This document shows positions 18,367 through 26,756 of a stretch of 64,000 bases of DNA, piece by piece (position 1 is the first letter of the stretch; each line of letters starts with the position of its first letter). The notes below the pieces were generated by a model. The model was not told the origin of the DNA. It ran no database searches and worked only from the letters and a program-made list of their open reading frames with translations. The position numbers were made by a program, and so were the translations under genes. Where the stretch lies: assembly GCA_035527715.1 (NCBI GenBank), contig DATKZY010000257.1, positions 1 to 64,000 of the forward strand, read 5' to 3'. This stretch comes from DSUN01 sp035527715 (GTDB lineage: Bacteria; Planctomycetota; PUPC01; DSUN01).

Positions 18367-20409
18367 GTGCCAGGAACCGCGGGGCTCGAGGACCGCATCC
18401 GGGGCTGCCTCGTTGGGGCAGCGATTGGCGCGGAGCTCGGCTTCGCCCGGTGCGTGGAGCCAGGCCGCTTCGCGTGCGAGCCCGGCAAGGTGTTCGACGT
18501 GGACCTCACCCCCGTCCGCACCTGGAAGCCCGAGCCGCATCGGACCCATCTCGCCAGCACCACGCCGCTCGTCGCCCTCGGCGTCCGAGCCTATCTCAAG
18601 GCCAGGGGGCGGGCGACGCCCGAGGCCTTCGCCGCGCTCTTCCAGGACGACCCAGGCGTCGCCACCCCCGCCTTCGCCTGGGACGGCCTTCACACGGTGC
18701 AGGAAATCCTCAAGGAGGGGATGAACCCGCGGATCAGCGGCCTGGCGGTGTTCCCCTCGGGCCTCATCGCCGCCGCGATGCCTGCCGTCGGCTGCTACCA
18801 TTTCGCCCATCCCGAATACGCCTATCTCGACGGCGTGGAGCTGGCCTCGGTCGCCCAGTGCCGACGCGGGGCCGACTGGGCGGGGCTGTGCGCCGCCGCC
18901 ATCGCCGCGGCCTTCGACGCCCCCGACGGCGCGGCCATCGTGGATGCCGTGCTCAAGACCGCCTTCCGCCACAACCGCGAGCTGTTCTACGAACTCGACT
19001 ACGCCCAGCGGCAGCCCTCAACCGACTTCGCGAAGCACTGGCTCCAGCGGGGCAGCCGCCCCGACGCCTCGAAGGACAACATCTGGATCGCCTACAACCC
19101 CATCCGTTTCGTGCTCCCCGTGCTGAAGCAGCTTGCGGCGGAGCCGGCGAAGGCGCTGGCGCTCCTCGTTGCCGCGCCCGACTTCATGCACGCAACCACG
19201 GTGTCGCCGGCCATCGGCGGCGCCGTCCTCGGCGCGATGCATGGCCTCGACGGCCTGCCGCCCAAGCTCCGCGAATGGGCCGAGCCCATCGCGCAGCCCT
19301 GGTTCGCGCTGGCCGACCTGGTCGCCCGCCGCGTCCGCCAGGAGAAGCGGATCATCGCCGTGACCGAGCGGCTGGCCAAGCCCGACGCCAGCGGCCAATC
19401 GCTCCTCAAGGAGAAGGTCCGCGGCTGCATCCTCGCCGGCGCCATCGGCAACGCGATGGGCTCGCCCGTGGAGGGCCGCCTCTACCCCGAGATCGACGCG
19501 CAGCACCCCGGCGGCATCCGGGGCGTCCTCGACCCCAAACGCCTCGAGGGCGAGGACGACAATCAGATGGCCATGCTCCTCGTCGAAACCTACCTCGCCC
19601 GCGAGGGCCTGCCCGCCACGGCCCGCGACTTCGGGAAAACCTGGCGCGACCGCCTCAACCGCGACCACTTCTACCCCTTCTGCATGGGCCACGCCTACGA
19701 CCTCATCACCGCAGGCTGGGACCCCCGCATCATCGGCCACTGGGCAGTCGTCACGGGCTCCACCGTGATGTGCATGGAACCCGTGGGCATCTACCACCTC
19801 GGCGACCCCGACTTCGCGGCGATTGACGCCCTCGCCATCTCCTACATGTACCAGCGCGGGCTGGACGCCCTGGCCGCCTCGATGCTCGCGGCCACGGTCG
19901 CCGAGGCATTCCGGCCCGAGGCCACGGTCGAGAGCGTGTGCCAGGCCGCCCTCAAGGCCGCGCCGACGACGCCCCTCCGCACGTTCGACCGCCGGCCCTT
20001 CAGGAGCTGCCGCCACTATCTCGAGGCCTGCCTCGAAGTCGCCGACCGCTACGACGACGTCTTCGCCGTCCGCAAGGAGCTCTACGACAAGTGCCTCCTC
20101 TACCACCAGATTGACCCGCTGGAGCTCTGGGGCTTCTCGCTCGCCATGTTCAAGGTGGCCAAGGGCGACGTGCGGCAGGCTGCCATCGGCGGCACCAACA
20201 TCGGCCGCGACAGCGACACCATTGCCGGCCGCGCGGCCATGCTTGCCGGCACCCTCCGCGGCGCCGCCAACGTGCCGCCCGAATGGGTCGCCCTCTTCCG
20301 CCCCGAATCGCTCGAACGGATTGACCGCAACGCCGAGCGCCTGGCCGACCTCGTCGTCAACGGCAAGCTCCCCTGGCTCCGCCGGCGCCAGGCCGTTGCC
20401 GGCGGCTGA
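18367..20409 (+). CDS. Two-domain ADP-ribosylglycohydrolase family protein
   Basis: A 680-residue protein; GTG at 18367 is chosen for the strong GGAAAGGGG site 6 nt upstream. The fold is duplicated: domain 1 begins DRIRGCLVGAAIGAELG and domain 2 (from about 347) begins EKVRGCILAGAIGNAMG. Domain 2 keeps metal-site motifs corresponding to TDDT (EDDNQMAM) and the C-terminal GGTNIGRDSDTIAG (about 608-621); domain 1 lacks a clear TDDT equivalent and may be structural. The family removes ADP-ribose from proteins or acts on related N- and O-glycosides; in carbohydrate operons such as this a nucleoside- or sugar-like substrate is equally possible. Cytoplasmic. Confidence 0.85.
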   Translation: MPGTAGLEDRIRGCLVGAAIGAELGFARCVEPGRFACEPGKVFDVDLTPVRTWKPEPHRTHLASTTPLVALGVRAYLKARGRATPEAFAALFQDDPGVATPAFAWDGLHTVQEILKEGMNPRISGLAVFPSGLIAAAMPAVGCYHFAHPEYAYLDGVELASVAQCRRGADWAGLCAAAIAAAFDAPDGAAIVDAVLKTAFRHNRELFYELDYAQRQPSTDFAKHWLQRGSRPDASKDNIWIAYNPIRFVLPVLKQLAAEPAKALALLVAAPDFMHATTVSPAIGGAVLGAMHGLDGLPPKLREWAEPIAQPWFALADLVARRVRQEKRIIAVTERLAKPDASGQSLLKEKVRGCILAGAIGNAMGSPVEGRLYPEIDAQHPGGIRGVLDPKRLEGEDDNQMAMLLVETYLAREGLPATARDFGKTWRDRLNRDHFYPFCMGHAYDLITAGWDPRIIGHWAVVTGSTVMCMEPVGIYHLGDPDFAAIDALAISYMYQRGLDALAASMLAATVAEAFRPEATVESVCQAALKAAPTTPLRTFDRRPFRSCRHYLEACLEVADRYDDVFAVRKELYDKCLLYHQIDPLELWGFSLAMFKVAKGDVRQAAIGGTNIGRDSDTIAGRAAMLAGTLRGAANVPPEWVALFRPESLERIDRNAERLADLVVNGKLPWLRRRQAVAGG

Positions 20410-20424
20410 TCCGGCGCTGGCAGC

Positions 20425-20454
20425 TTGCAGTCGGCCCCACCTCCGGAGTATACT
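20425..20454 (+). promoter_or_regulatory. Promoter for the nucleotidyltransferase at 20513
   Basis: TTGCAG (20425-20430), 18 nt spacer, TATACT (20449-20454), 58 nt upstream of the ATG. It suggests the small-gene cassette is transcribed independently of the upstream operon. Confidence 0.5.
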
Positions 20455-20512
20455 ACGCCGGGAGCGCCCTTCGAGCACTACGGCCCCCTGCACAGCGACG
20501 GGGCGGTTCGCT

Positions 20513-20908
20513 ATGCCCGTGAGATCGTTGAATTCGTCCGTTCTCAAATGGCCTGACCTGGCCACGGTGCGCGACGCCCTCCAGCGGTGGGTCGAGCAGG
20601 CCGTGCGCCGTCATCCCGACGTCGTCCTGATCGGCTACTTCGGCTCCTATGCCCGCGGCGACTGGGGCGTGGGCAGCGACCTCGACCTCCTCATCGTCGT
20701 CGAAGCCTCCGACCTCCCCTTTGAACAGCGCTCGGCGGAGTGGGACACCACGGCCCTCCCCGTGCCCGCCGACGTGCTTGTCTACACCCGCTCGGAGTGG
20801 AAGGCGCTGGAGCCGACCCGCCGCTTCACCCGCATGCTCACGCAGGAAACCGTGTGGGTGCACCGTCGGGAACCTGCCTCTTGCGTTGCTGTGCTTCCCA
20901 AGGTATGA
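20513..20908 (+). CDS. Minimal nucleotidyltransferase (MNT-type)
   Basis: A 131-residue protein with the polymerase-beta superfamily signature GYFGSYARGDWGVGSDLDLL: GS at 44-45 and the metal-binding Asp pair at 57 and 59. It is followed by a short region and ends VAVLPKV. MNT proteins often act as antitoxins of HEPN toxins by adding AMP, but no HEPN gene is adjacent; the next genes are a RelE-type pair. It may act alone or in trans. Confidence 0.85.
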   Translation: MPVRSLNSSVLKWPDLATVRDALQRWVEQAVRRHPDVVLIGYFGSYARGDWGVGSDLDLLIVVEASDLPFEQRSAEWDTTALPVPADVLVYTRSEWKALEPTRRFTRMLTQETVWVHRREPASCVAVLPKV

Positions 20909-20962
20909 TGATGGCAGGTGCTGGCTGGGGCAATTGAGGCCGGGGACATCGGAGCGAGGACC

Positions 20963-21181
20963 ATGACCCAACTTCTGGAGAAGGCGTTTGCCAAGGCGTC
21001 CAGGCTCCCCGATGCCGAGCAGGACGCGCTGGCCGCCGTGCTGCTCAGCGAAATGGAGTCAGAGGCGCGATGGCAGAAGAGCTTCGCGGAGTCCGCTGAT
21101 AAGCTCGCCGCCCTCGCCGACGAGGCCCTGGCTGACCTCGATGCCGGACGGACCGAGCCCCTCGATCCGGACCACCTATGA
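20963..21181 (+). CDS. Antitoxin of a RelE/ParE-type module
   Basis: A 72-residue, mostly helical, acidic protein (TQLLEKAFAKASRLPDAEQD at the N-terminus). Small proteins beginning with this 'lePDaEQDalA' pattern are typical antitoxins paired with RelE/ParE toxins. ATG at 20963 follows GAGCGAGGA. It overlaps the toxin gene by ATGA. Confidence 0.82.
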   Translation: MTQLLEKAFAKASRLPDAEQDALAAVLLSEMESEARWQKSFAESADKLAALADEALADLDAGRTEPLDPDHL

Positions 21182-21447
21182 AATCGCAGAGGACGCCGCG
21201 GTTCCGTAGAGCCTACAAGCGGCTCCACCCCGCTGTCCAAGCCCACGCGCGCAAAGCCTTTCGCATGTGGGTGGAGGCGCCTTTCCACCCAGCCCTTCAG
21301 TTCAAGCAGGTTCACCCGACTCAGCCCATCTACTCCGTCCGCGTCGGCATCCACTGGCGAGCTCTCGGGGTGAGGAGAGGAGACTCGGTGACGTGGTTCT
21401 GGATCGGTTCTCACGAGGACTACAACAAGCTGGTGGCGAGTCTCTGA
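21178..21447 (+). CDS. RelE/ParE-superfamily toxin
   Basis: An 89-residue basic protein with FRRAYKRLHPAVQAHARKAF, then HPALQFKQV, YSVRVGIHWRALG and a C-terminal WFWIGSHEDYNKL, the pattern of the ParE/RelE fold with its terminal His. RelE-type toxins cleave mRNA on the ribosome, ParE-types poison gyrase; sequence alone does not decide. It ends 1 nt before the UROD gene start, so the module sits tightly against an unrelated metabolic gene. Confidence 0.85.
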   Translation: MKSQRTPRFRRAYKRLHPAVQAHARKAFRMWVEAPFHPALQFKQVHPTQPIYSVRVGIHWRALGVRRGDSVTWFWIGSHEDYNKLVASL

Positions 21448-21448
21448 G

Positions 21449-22540
21449 ATGACCAAGCGCGAGCGCGTCGAGCGGACGATGAGGCTGCAAGAGACCGACC
21501 GCGTGCCGCTCTACGACATCCTGCTGTGCGACAAGGCGATCGAGCACTTCAGTGGCGAGAAGCTGCCGCCACTGGTCAACAATCCCGAGACGCGAGCAAC
21601 GGTGGACCGCCTGACGGGCAAGGCCATCCAGAGGATGCTCGACGCGACCCGCGGCTCGACGTTCGGGCCGCTCGAGGACCGCGAGTTCACCGATGCCGAC
21701 GGCTTCGTGCTCCACCAGAGCGCCTTCGCCAAGACCTGCTGGATCGAGCGGCGCCCCTTCGGCGACGTGGCCGGCGCCGCCGAATGGCTGAAGAGGTGGA
21801 CCGCCCGGCAGGCCGATGCGGCGAAGCGGGTCGAGGCCAATCCCCGCGAGCGCCGCGAGCAGCACGAGCGCGGGTTCCGCGACGTCCAGGCCCGCATCGG
21901 CGACACCGTGCACCTCTGCACCCAGATGGGGGTCGGCCTCGACGACATCCGCCATCGCCTCGGCTTCGACCTCTTCGCCTATCTCGACGCCGACCAGCCC
22001 GGCCTCATCTCCGAGGCGCTCGAAGCCTGCACGCGGCTCCAGGTCGCCACGACCCACGCCATCGCGAACGTCGAGCTGTCGCCCGCCGTGCTCACCTATG
22101 GCGACATCGCCGGCAAGCAGCGGCTCCTCCACTCGCCCGCCTGGCTCCGCCGCGAGTTCTTCCCCAGGCTCGAACGCCTCAACGACGCCTGGCACGAGCA
22201 CGGCTTCACCTGCCTCTTCCACTCCGACGGCTACCTGATGGAGGTGATGGACGACCTGGTGGCGGCGGGCATTGACGGCCTGAACCCCATCGAGACTGTC
22301 GCGGGGATGAGCCTTCGCGAGTGCCGCCTCAAGTATCCCCGCCTCTTCCTGGCGGGGGGCATTGACATGAGCCAGCTTCTCTCGAACGGCACGCCCGACG
22401 AGGTCCGCGAAGTCTGCCGCCAGGCCATCCGCGACGCCTATCCCGGCTTCCTCATGGGCTCGACGACCGAGGCCGACAACAGTTGCCGCGCCGAGAACCT
22501 CATCGCCATGTATGATGTGGCGATGGAGGGGGTGCCCTGA
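21449..22540 (+). CDS. Uroporphyrinogen decarboxylase family protein (non-haem type)
   Basis: A 363-residue TIM-barrel protein with the family opening MTKRERVERTMRLQETDRVP and the conserved C-terminal FLMGSTTEADN segment. The HxC zinc position reads HSDGYL, so His is kept but Cys is lost. It directly follows the toxin gene; the ancestral neighbour was probably the ADP-ribosylglycohydrolase gene, with the toxin cassette inserted between. Role unknown; possibly methyl or carboxyl transfer in sugar-derivative metabolism. Confidence 0.85.
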   Translation: MTKRERVERTMRLQETDRVPLYDILLCDKAIEHFSGEKLPPLVNNPETRATVDRLTGKAIQRMLDATRGSTFGPLEDREFTDADGFVLHQSAFAKTCWIERRPFGDVAGAAEWLKRWTARQADAAKRVEANPRERREQHERGFRDVQARIGDTVHLCTQMGVGLDDIRHRLGFDLFAYLDADQPGLISEALEACTRLQVATTHAIANVELSPAVLTYGDIAGKQRLLHSPAWLRREFFPRLERLNDAWHEHGFTCLFHSDGYLMEVMDDLVAAGIDGLNPIETVAGMSLRECRLKYPRLFLAGGIDMSQLLSNGTPDEVREVCRQAIRDAYPGFLMGSTTEADNSCRAENLIAMYDVAMEGVP

Positions 22541-22810
22541 GGCGGGTGGGCTGCCTGGCGTCTGACGCCATAACCGTAGTAATGGCAGCAGGTTGCGGCT
22601 TCGCCGGGAAAACGCTCCAGGAACGCGTCTGACGCGACTTTGCGGGCTTGCGCGACCCCTGATACCTTTGGGCGATCCCTGGACGCCGGGGGAGGCCGCA
22701 AGTGTCGTGCTGGACTAACCTTGCGGCGAACTGCCCCTCGCCCTTGTGAAAAAAGGATCGAGGCTCTAATCGCGTTTTCCCGCGCTCACCCCATCAGGCG
22801 GGCGCGCCGC
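22541..22810. other. Intergenic gap between convergent genes
   Basis: Between the UROD gene and the DUF1080 gene. No open frame with a ribosome site, strong hairpin or promoter was seen; the only notable trait is a somewhat AT-richer stretch near 22745-22775. Confidence 0.5.
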
Positions 22811-23566
22811 TCACGCCTCGTCATAGCCCTTGAGCGGGCGGAACCAGATGTTGCGGAAGCGCACGAGGTCGCCGTGGTCCTGGAGGACGAGGGGGCCGGC
22901 GAGCGGGTGCGGGACGTAGGGGGCCAGTTGCCTGTGCGTCGTGCGGCCGATCAACTCGGTGCAGTGGTGAACGACGAGGCCGTTCTGGAAGACGGTGACG
23001 TGGGCGGGCCGCACGAGCTTGTCGCCGTCGAACCGCGGGCCGAGCCACACGATGTCATAGGTCTGCCACTCGCCGGGCTTGCGGCAGGCGTTGACGAGGG
23101 GCGGGAACTGGCCGTAGATGGCGGCCGTCGTGCCGTCGGCATAGGTCGGGTTGTCGTAGCAGTCGAGCACCTGGATTTCGTAGTGGCCGACGAGGAAGAC
23201 GCCGCTGTTGCCGCGTCCCTGGCTCTCGCCCTTGACGAGCGTGGGGGCCGCCCATTCGACGTGGAGCTGGCAATCGCCGAACTCGGCCTTCGACTTGATG
23301 TTGCCGGTCTTGGGCGCCACTTCCATGCAGCCGCCCTCGAGCTTCCACTTCGCGGGCGAGCCGTCCATCGAGGCCCACCCCTCGAGGCTCGTGCCGTCGA
23401 AGAGGACCACGGCGTCGGCCGGGGGCCGGCCGGCCTTCTCCTGGGTGCTCTCGGTGCCTGGGGCGACGATGCGGGGCTGGGGACGGCTGCAGTCGTGCAC
23501 GCGGTACTTGCCGTCGGGCAGGAACGGCGTGTCGTCGTAGCCTGGCTTCTTCTGCTCGGCTGCCAT
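22811..23566 (-). CDS. DUF1080 (3-keto-disaccharide hydrolase family) protein
   Basis: A 251-residue protein with VVLFDGTSLEGWASMDG and GRGNSGVFLVGHYEIQVLD, both hallmarks of the concanavalin-like DUF1080 fold. The family includes 3-keto-glycoside hydrolases working after sugar 3-oxidation by Gfo/Idh-type enzymes. Unlike most homologues there is no signal peptide: the ATG at 23566 is well placed after AGGAG and the N-terminus is polar, so either the protein is cytoplasmic or it uses another export route. Confidence 0.85.
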   Translation of the reverse strand: MAAEQKKPGYDDTPFLPDGKYRVHDCSRPQPRIVAPGTESTQEKAGRPPADAVVLFDGTSLEGWASMDGSPAKWKLEGGCMEVAPKTGNIKSKAEFGDCQLHVEWAAPTLVKGESQGRGNSGVFLVGHYEIQVLDCYDNPTYADGTTAAIYGQFPPLVNACRKPGEWQTYDIVWLGPRFDGDKLVRPAHVTVFQNGLVVHHCTELIGRTTHRQLAPYVPHPLAGPLVLQDHGDLVRFRNIWFRPLKGYDEA

Positions 23567-23660
23567 TGAGCGGCTCCTGGCTGAGGGATGGGGACGACCC
23601 AGCGGGGCATATCGTAGCAGCGGGGGTGGAGGGTGTCAAATGAGCATGGAAACCATCCCG

Positions 23661-23735
23661 ATGGGACGAATGGGACGCATGGGACCCATGGGACAACAGG
23701 TCTCAGGCCGTCTCATGCGTCCCATTGGTCCCATC
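23661..23735. repeat. Nonamer hairpin repeat, locus B
   Basis: Four 9-nt units ATGGGACNN (23661-23696) are followed by four complementary units of the form NGTCYCANN (23699-23735, with one extra base). It lies between divergent genes, so it cannot be a normal terminator for either. Confidence 0.85.
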
Positions 23736-23752
23736 ACGGTGCTTCGGCGCAT

Positions 23753-23781
23753 TTGAAAAGCAGGGGCCTTCTGGGTAGATT
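23753..23781 (+). promoter_or_regulatory. Promoter for the HzsA-related gene at 23820
   Basis: TTGAAA (23753-23758), 17 nt spacer, TAGATT (23776-23781), 38 nt before the ATG. Confidence 0.6.
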
Positions 23782-23819
23782 GGGCGCGGGACGTTTTCCC
23801 ACGGGCTTGGGGGTTCTGC

Positions 23820-26747
23820 ATGAGAACACGGTTTGGGCTCCTGGTGCTGGCGGTCGTGGCCGTGGCTTTCGCGGGCGAGGCGGTGCTCGACGACTTGGAG
23901 GAGAAGCTGCCAGTCGTGTGGCTCGACGAGCTGGACGTGAAGCTCTCGGAGTGCGGCTGGGAGCGGACGCGGAGCAAGAAGTCGGTCGGCGGCAACCCGC
24001 TGCGGGCGGGCGGCCAGGTGTATGACCGTGGCATCGGCACCCATCCGCCAGGCGTTTTCGTCATCAACCTGGCGGGCGGCTCGAAGCGCTTCACCGGGCT
24101 TGCGGCCCTCGACGAGGAGGTCGGCCGCTCGGGCAGCGTCGAGTTCATCATCGAAGCCGACGGCAAGCGGCTCTGGACGAGTGGCATCCTCCGCGGCGGC
24201 GAGCCGCCCAAGGCCATTGGCCTCGATGTCACGGGCGTCAAGCTCCTCAAGCTCACCGTAACGACGGCGGGCGACGGCTACGGGAACGACCACGCCGACT
24301 GGCTGGACGCCAAGTTCCACATCGTCGGCGCCAAGCCCGAGGCCCACACCCCGCCCCCGCCCAGCGCGTGGGACCTGGCCGAGCGCGAGCTGGCCGACGG
24401 CCGCGGCTGGTCGAAGTCGCTCGCCGAGCAGACCTTCCGCCCCGACGCCCTGTACTTCCCCGAAGACAAGGACGCGCTGGACGTGGTGCTGCGGCGGACG
24501 TCGGCCCTGCTCGCGCGGCTGAAGACGATGAGGGGCGTGCGCGACCTGGCCGCCGAGGAAACCGCCCTGACCGCGCTGAAGGCCCAGGCCGAGAAGGTTG
24601 ACACGAAGGACACCGAGGCGCGCAAGCGCCTCCTCGACGAGGCGACGAAGCTCCGCCGCAAGATCGCCTTCGCCAACCCCCTGCTCGGCTTCGACCGCAT
24701 CCTGTTCGCCAAGAAGCACTATTACCCCGGCGGCGAGGGCACGGGCAACCACATGTGCGACCAGTACTTCGGCTTCATGGCCATCCACGAGGGCGGCATC
24801 TTCGTGCTCGAGAACCCGTTCGGCGACAAGCCCGTCGCCCGCGACCTGCTGGCGAACGCGGTCTGCGAAAACGGCCGCTTCGAGGGCAAGAAGCTGGAGG
24901 GCGGCGGCTTCCTCTTCCCCGACCTCTCGTACGACGGCACGACCATCCTCTTCCCCTGGACCGAGGGGGAGAACACCCGCTACAAGTGGACCCCGAAGAG
25001 CACCTACCACATCTTCAAGGTCAACGCCGACGGCACCGGCCTGCGGCAGCTCACCGACGGCGCGTGGAACGACCTCCACCCCTGCTGGCTGCCCAACGGC
25101 CGCATCTGTTTCATGTCCGAGCGCCGCGGCGGCTACGGCCGCTGCCACGGGCGCCCCGTGCCCACCTACACGCTCCACACGATGAACGCCGACGGCTCCG
25201 ACATCACGTGCATCAGCTACCACGAGACCAACGAGTGGCACCCGAGCGTGAACCACGACGGGATGATCGTCTACACGCGGTGGGACTACGTGGACCGCGG
25301 CTTCAACCAGGCGCACCACCCGTGGATCACGACGCCCGATGGCCGCGACGCGCGCGCGATCCAGGGGAACTGGGCTCGCAGCCAGGGCGACAGGCCGCTG
25401 ATGGAGATGAACGTCCACGCCATCCCCGGCTCCCGCTGCTACGTGGCCACGGCCGCGGCCCATCACGGCCAGGCCTACGGCTCGTTGATCATCGTGGACC
25501 CCAACGCGCCCGACGACGACAAGATGGAGCCGGTGAAGCGGCTGACGCCCGAGGTGCGCTTCCCCGAGGCCGAGGGCGGCCAGGTGGGCTACGCCACCGC
25601 CTGGCCCCTCAGCGAGGAGTTCCACCTGTGCGTCTACGACCCCCAGGGCACGACCACGCGGGGCAGCCACTTGCAGAACCGCTACGGCATCTACCTGGTG
25701 GACGCCTTTGGGAACAAGGAACTGCTCTACCGCGACCCCGACATCTCGTGCCTCGGCCCAATTCCGCTGCGGCCGAGGCCCCGACCACCCGTCGTCGCTC
25801 ACGGCACCCTGGTGGGCAAGCCGCAGCCCGCGGCGGCGTCCTCCAGCACTGTTGCCGCGACCGAAGCGCCCGCGAACAGCGAGCGGGGCGGGAAGCCCGA
25901 TCTGGGCGCTCTCCAGACCGGCGGCGCGCGCACCGCGCCCGTGGGGGTGGTGAACGTCTACGACGGCCTCCTGCCCTGGCCCGCGGGGACGCGCATCGCG
26001 GCACTGCGAATCATCCAGGTGCTGCCGAAGAGCACGCCCTCGGCCGATGGCCCGCGCATCGGCTACGGCGGGCAGAAGAACGCGCGCGCCGTGCTCGGCA
26101 CCGTGCCCGTGGAGAAGGACGGCAGCGCGTACTTCGAGCTGCCCGTGTGCAAGCCCGTCTTCTTCCAGGCCCTCGACGAGGGCGGCCTCGCCGTGCAGTC
26201 CATGCGCAGCGATGTCTACGTGCAGCCGGGCGAGACGCTCACGTGCCAGGGCTGCCACGACCCGCGCGGGTCGCGCCGGTCGCTCGGCGAGATCGCGCTG
26301 GCCATGACGCGCCCGCCGTCCGTGATCCAGCCCGACGCGGAGGGCTCCAACCCCTTCAGCTACCCGCGCCTCGTACAGCCCGTGCTCGACAAGCATTGCG
26401 TCGCCTGCCACGCCAAGGACCCCAAGGCGAAGGGGTGCGACCTGGCGGCCGGCGAGTGGCAGAAGAACCCGAACCACTGGTACACGTCGTACCGCAGCCT
26501 GGAGAAGTTCGCCTTCTTCTACGGCGGCGTGGGCTGGGAGACGCCGCGGACCATCCCCGGCCAGTTCGGCGCCCGCGGCTCGAAGCTCTACGCCCTGCTG
26601 GCCAAGGGGCACTACGACGTGAAGCTCCCGCCCGAGGACCTGCACCGCATCGTGCTCTGGCTCGACTGCAATTCCGACTTCTTCGGCGCCTACGAGAAGA
26701 CGCAGGAGCAGGCGGCGGGCGAGATCGTCCACCCATCCCTGGAATAG
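23820..26747 (+). CDS. Secreted di-haem HzsA-related protein with NPCBM domain
   Basis: A 975-residue protein with signal peptide MRTRFGLLVLAVVAVAFAG. Residues about 30-160 form an NPCBM galactose-binding-like domain. The middle contains PD40-type beta-propeller motifs such as FKVNADGTGLRQLTDG and HTMNADGSDITCI. Two c-type haem sites follow, CQGCH (809-813) and CVACH (860-864). This domain order resembles the large family of Planctomycetota proteins annotated as HzsA-related, after hydrazine synthase alpha, which lack any link to anammox here. It heads a five-gene run of secreted proteins. A periplasmic redox function is likely; the substrate is unknown. Confidence 0.82.
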   Translation: MRTRFGLLVLAVVAVAFAGEAVLDDLEEKLPVVWLDELDVKLSECGWERTRSKKSVGGNPLRAGGQVYDRGIGTHPPGVFVINLAGGSKRFTGLAALDEEVGRSGSVEFIIEADGKRLWTSGILRGGEPPKAIGLDVTGVKLLKLTVTTAGDGYGNDHADWLDAKFHIVGAKPEAHTPPPPSAWDLAERELADGRGWSKSLAEQTFRPDALYFPEDKDALDVVLRRTSALLARLKTMRGVRDLAAEETALTALKAQAEKVDTKDTEARKRLLDEATKLRRKIAFANPLLGFDRILFAKKHYYPGGEGTGNHMCDQYFGFMAIHEGGIFVLENPFGDKPVARDLLANAVCENGRFEGKKLEGGGFLFPDLSYDGTTILFPWTEGENTRYKWTPKSTYHIFKVNADGTGLRQLTDGAWNDLHPCWLPNGRICFMSERRGGYGRCHGRPVPTYTLHTMNADGSDITCISYHETNEWHPSVNHDGMIVYTRWDYVDRGFNQAHHPWITTPDGRDARAIQGNWARSQGDRPLMEMNVHAIPGSRCYVATAAAHHGQAYGSLIIVDPNAPDDDKMEPVKRLTPEVRFPEAEGGQVGYATAWPLSEEFHLCVYDPQGTTTRGSHLQNRYGIYLVDAFGNKELLYRDPDISCLGPIPLRPRPRPPVVAHGTLVGKPQPAAASSSTVAATEAPANSERGGKPDLGALQTGGARTAPVGVVNVYDGLLPWPAGTRIAALRIIQVLPKSTPSADGPRIGYGGQKNARAVLGTVPVEKDGSAYFELPVCKPVFFQALDEGGLAVQSMRSDVYVQPGETLTCQGCHDPRGSRRSLGEIALAMTRPPSVIQPDAEGSNPFSYPRLVQPVLDKHCVACHAKDPKAKGCDLAAGEWQKNPNHWYTSYRSLEKFAFFYGGVGWETPRTIPGQFGARGSKLYALLAKGHYDVKLPPEDLHRIVLWLDCNSDFFGAYEKTQEQAAGEIVHPSLE

Positions 26748-26756
26748 GAGACGCGC

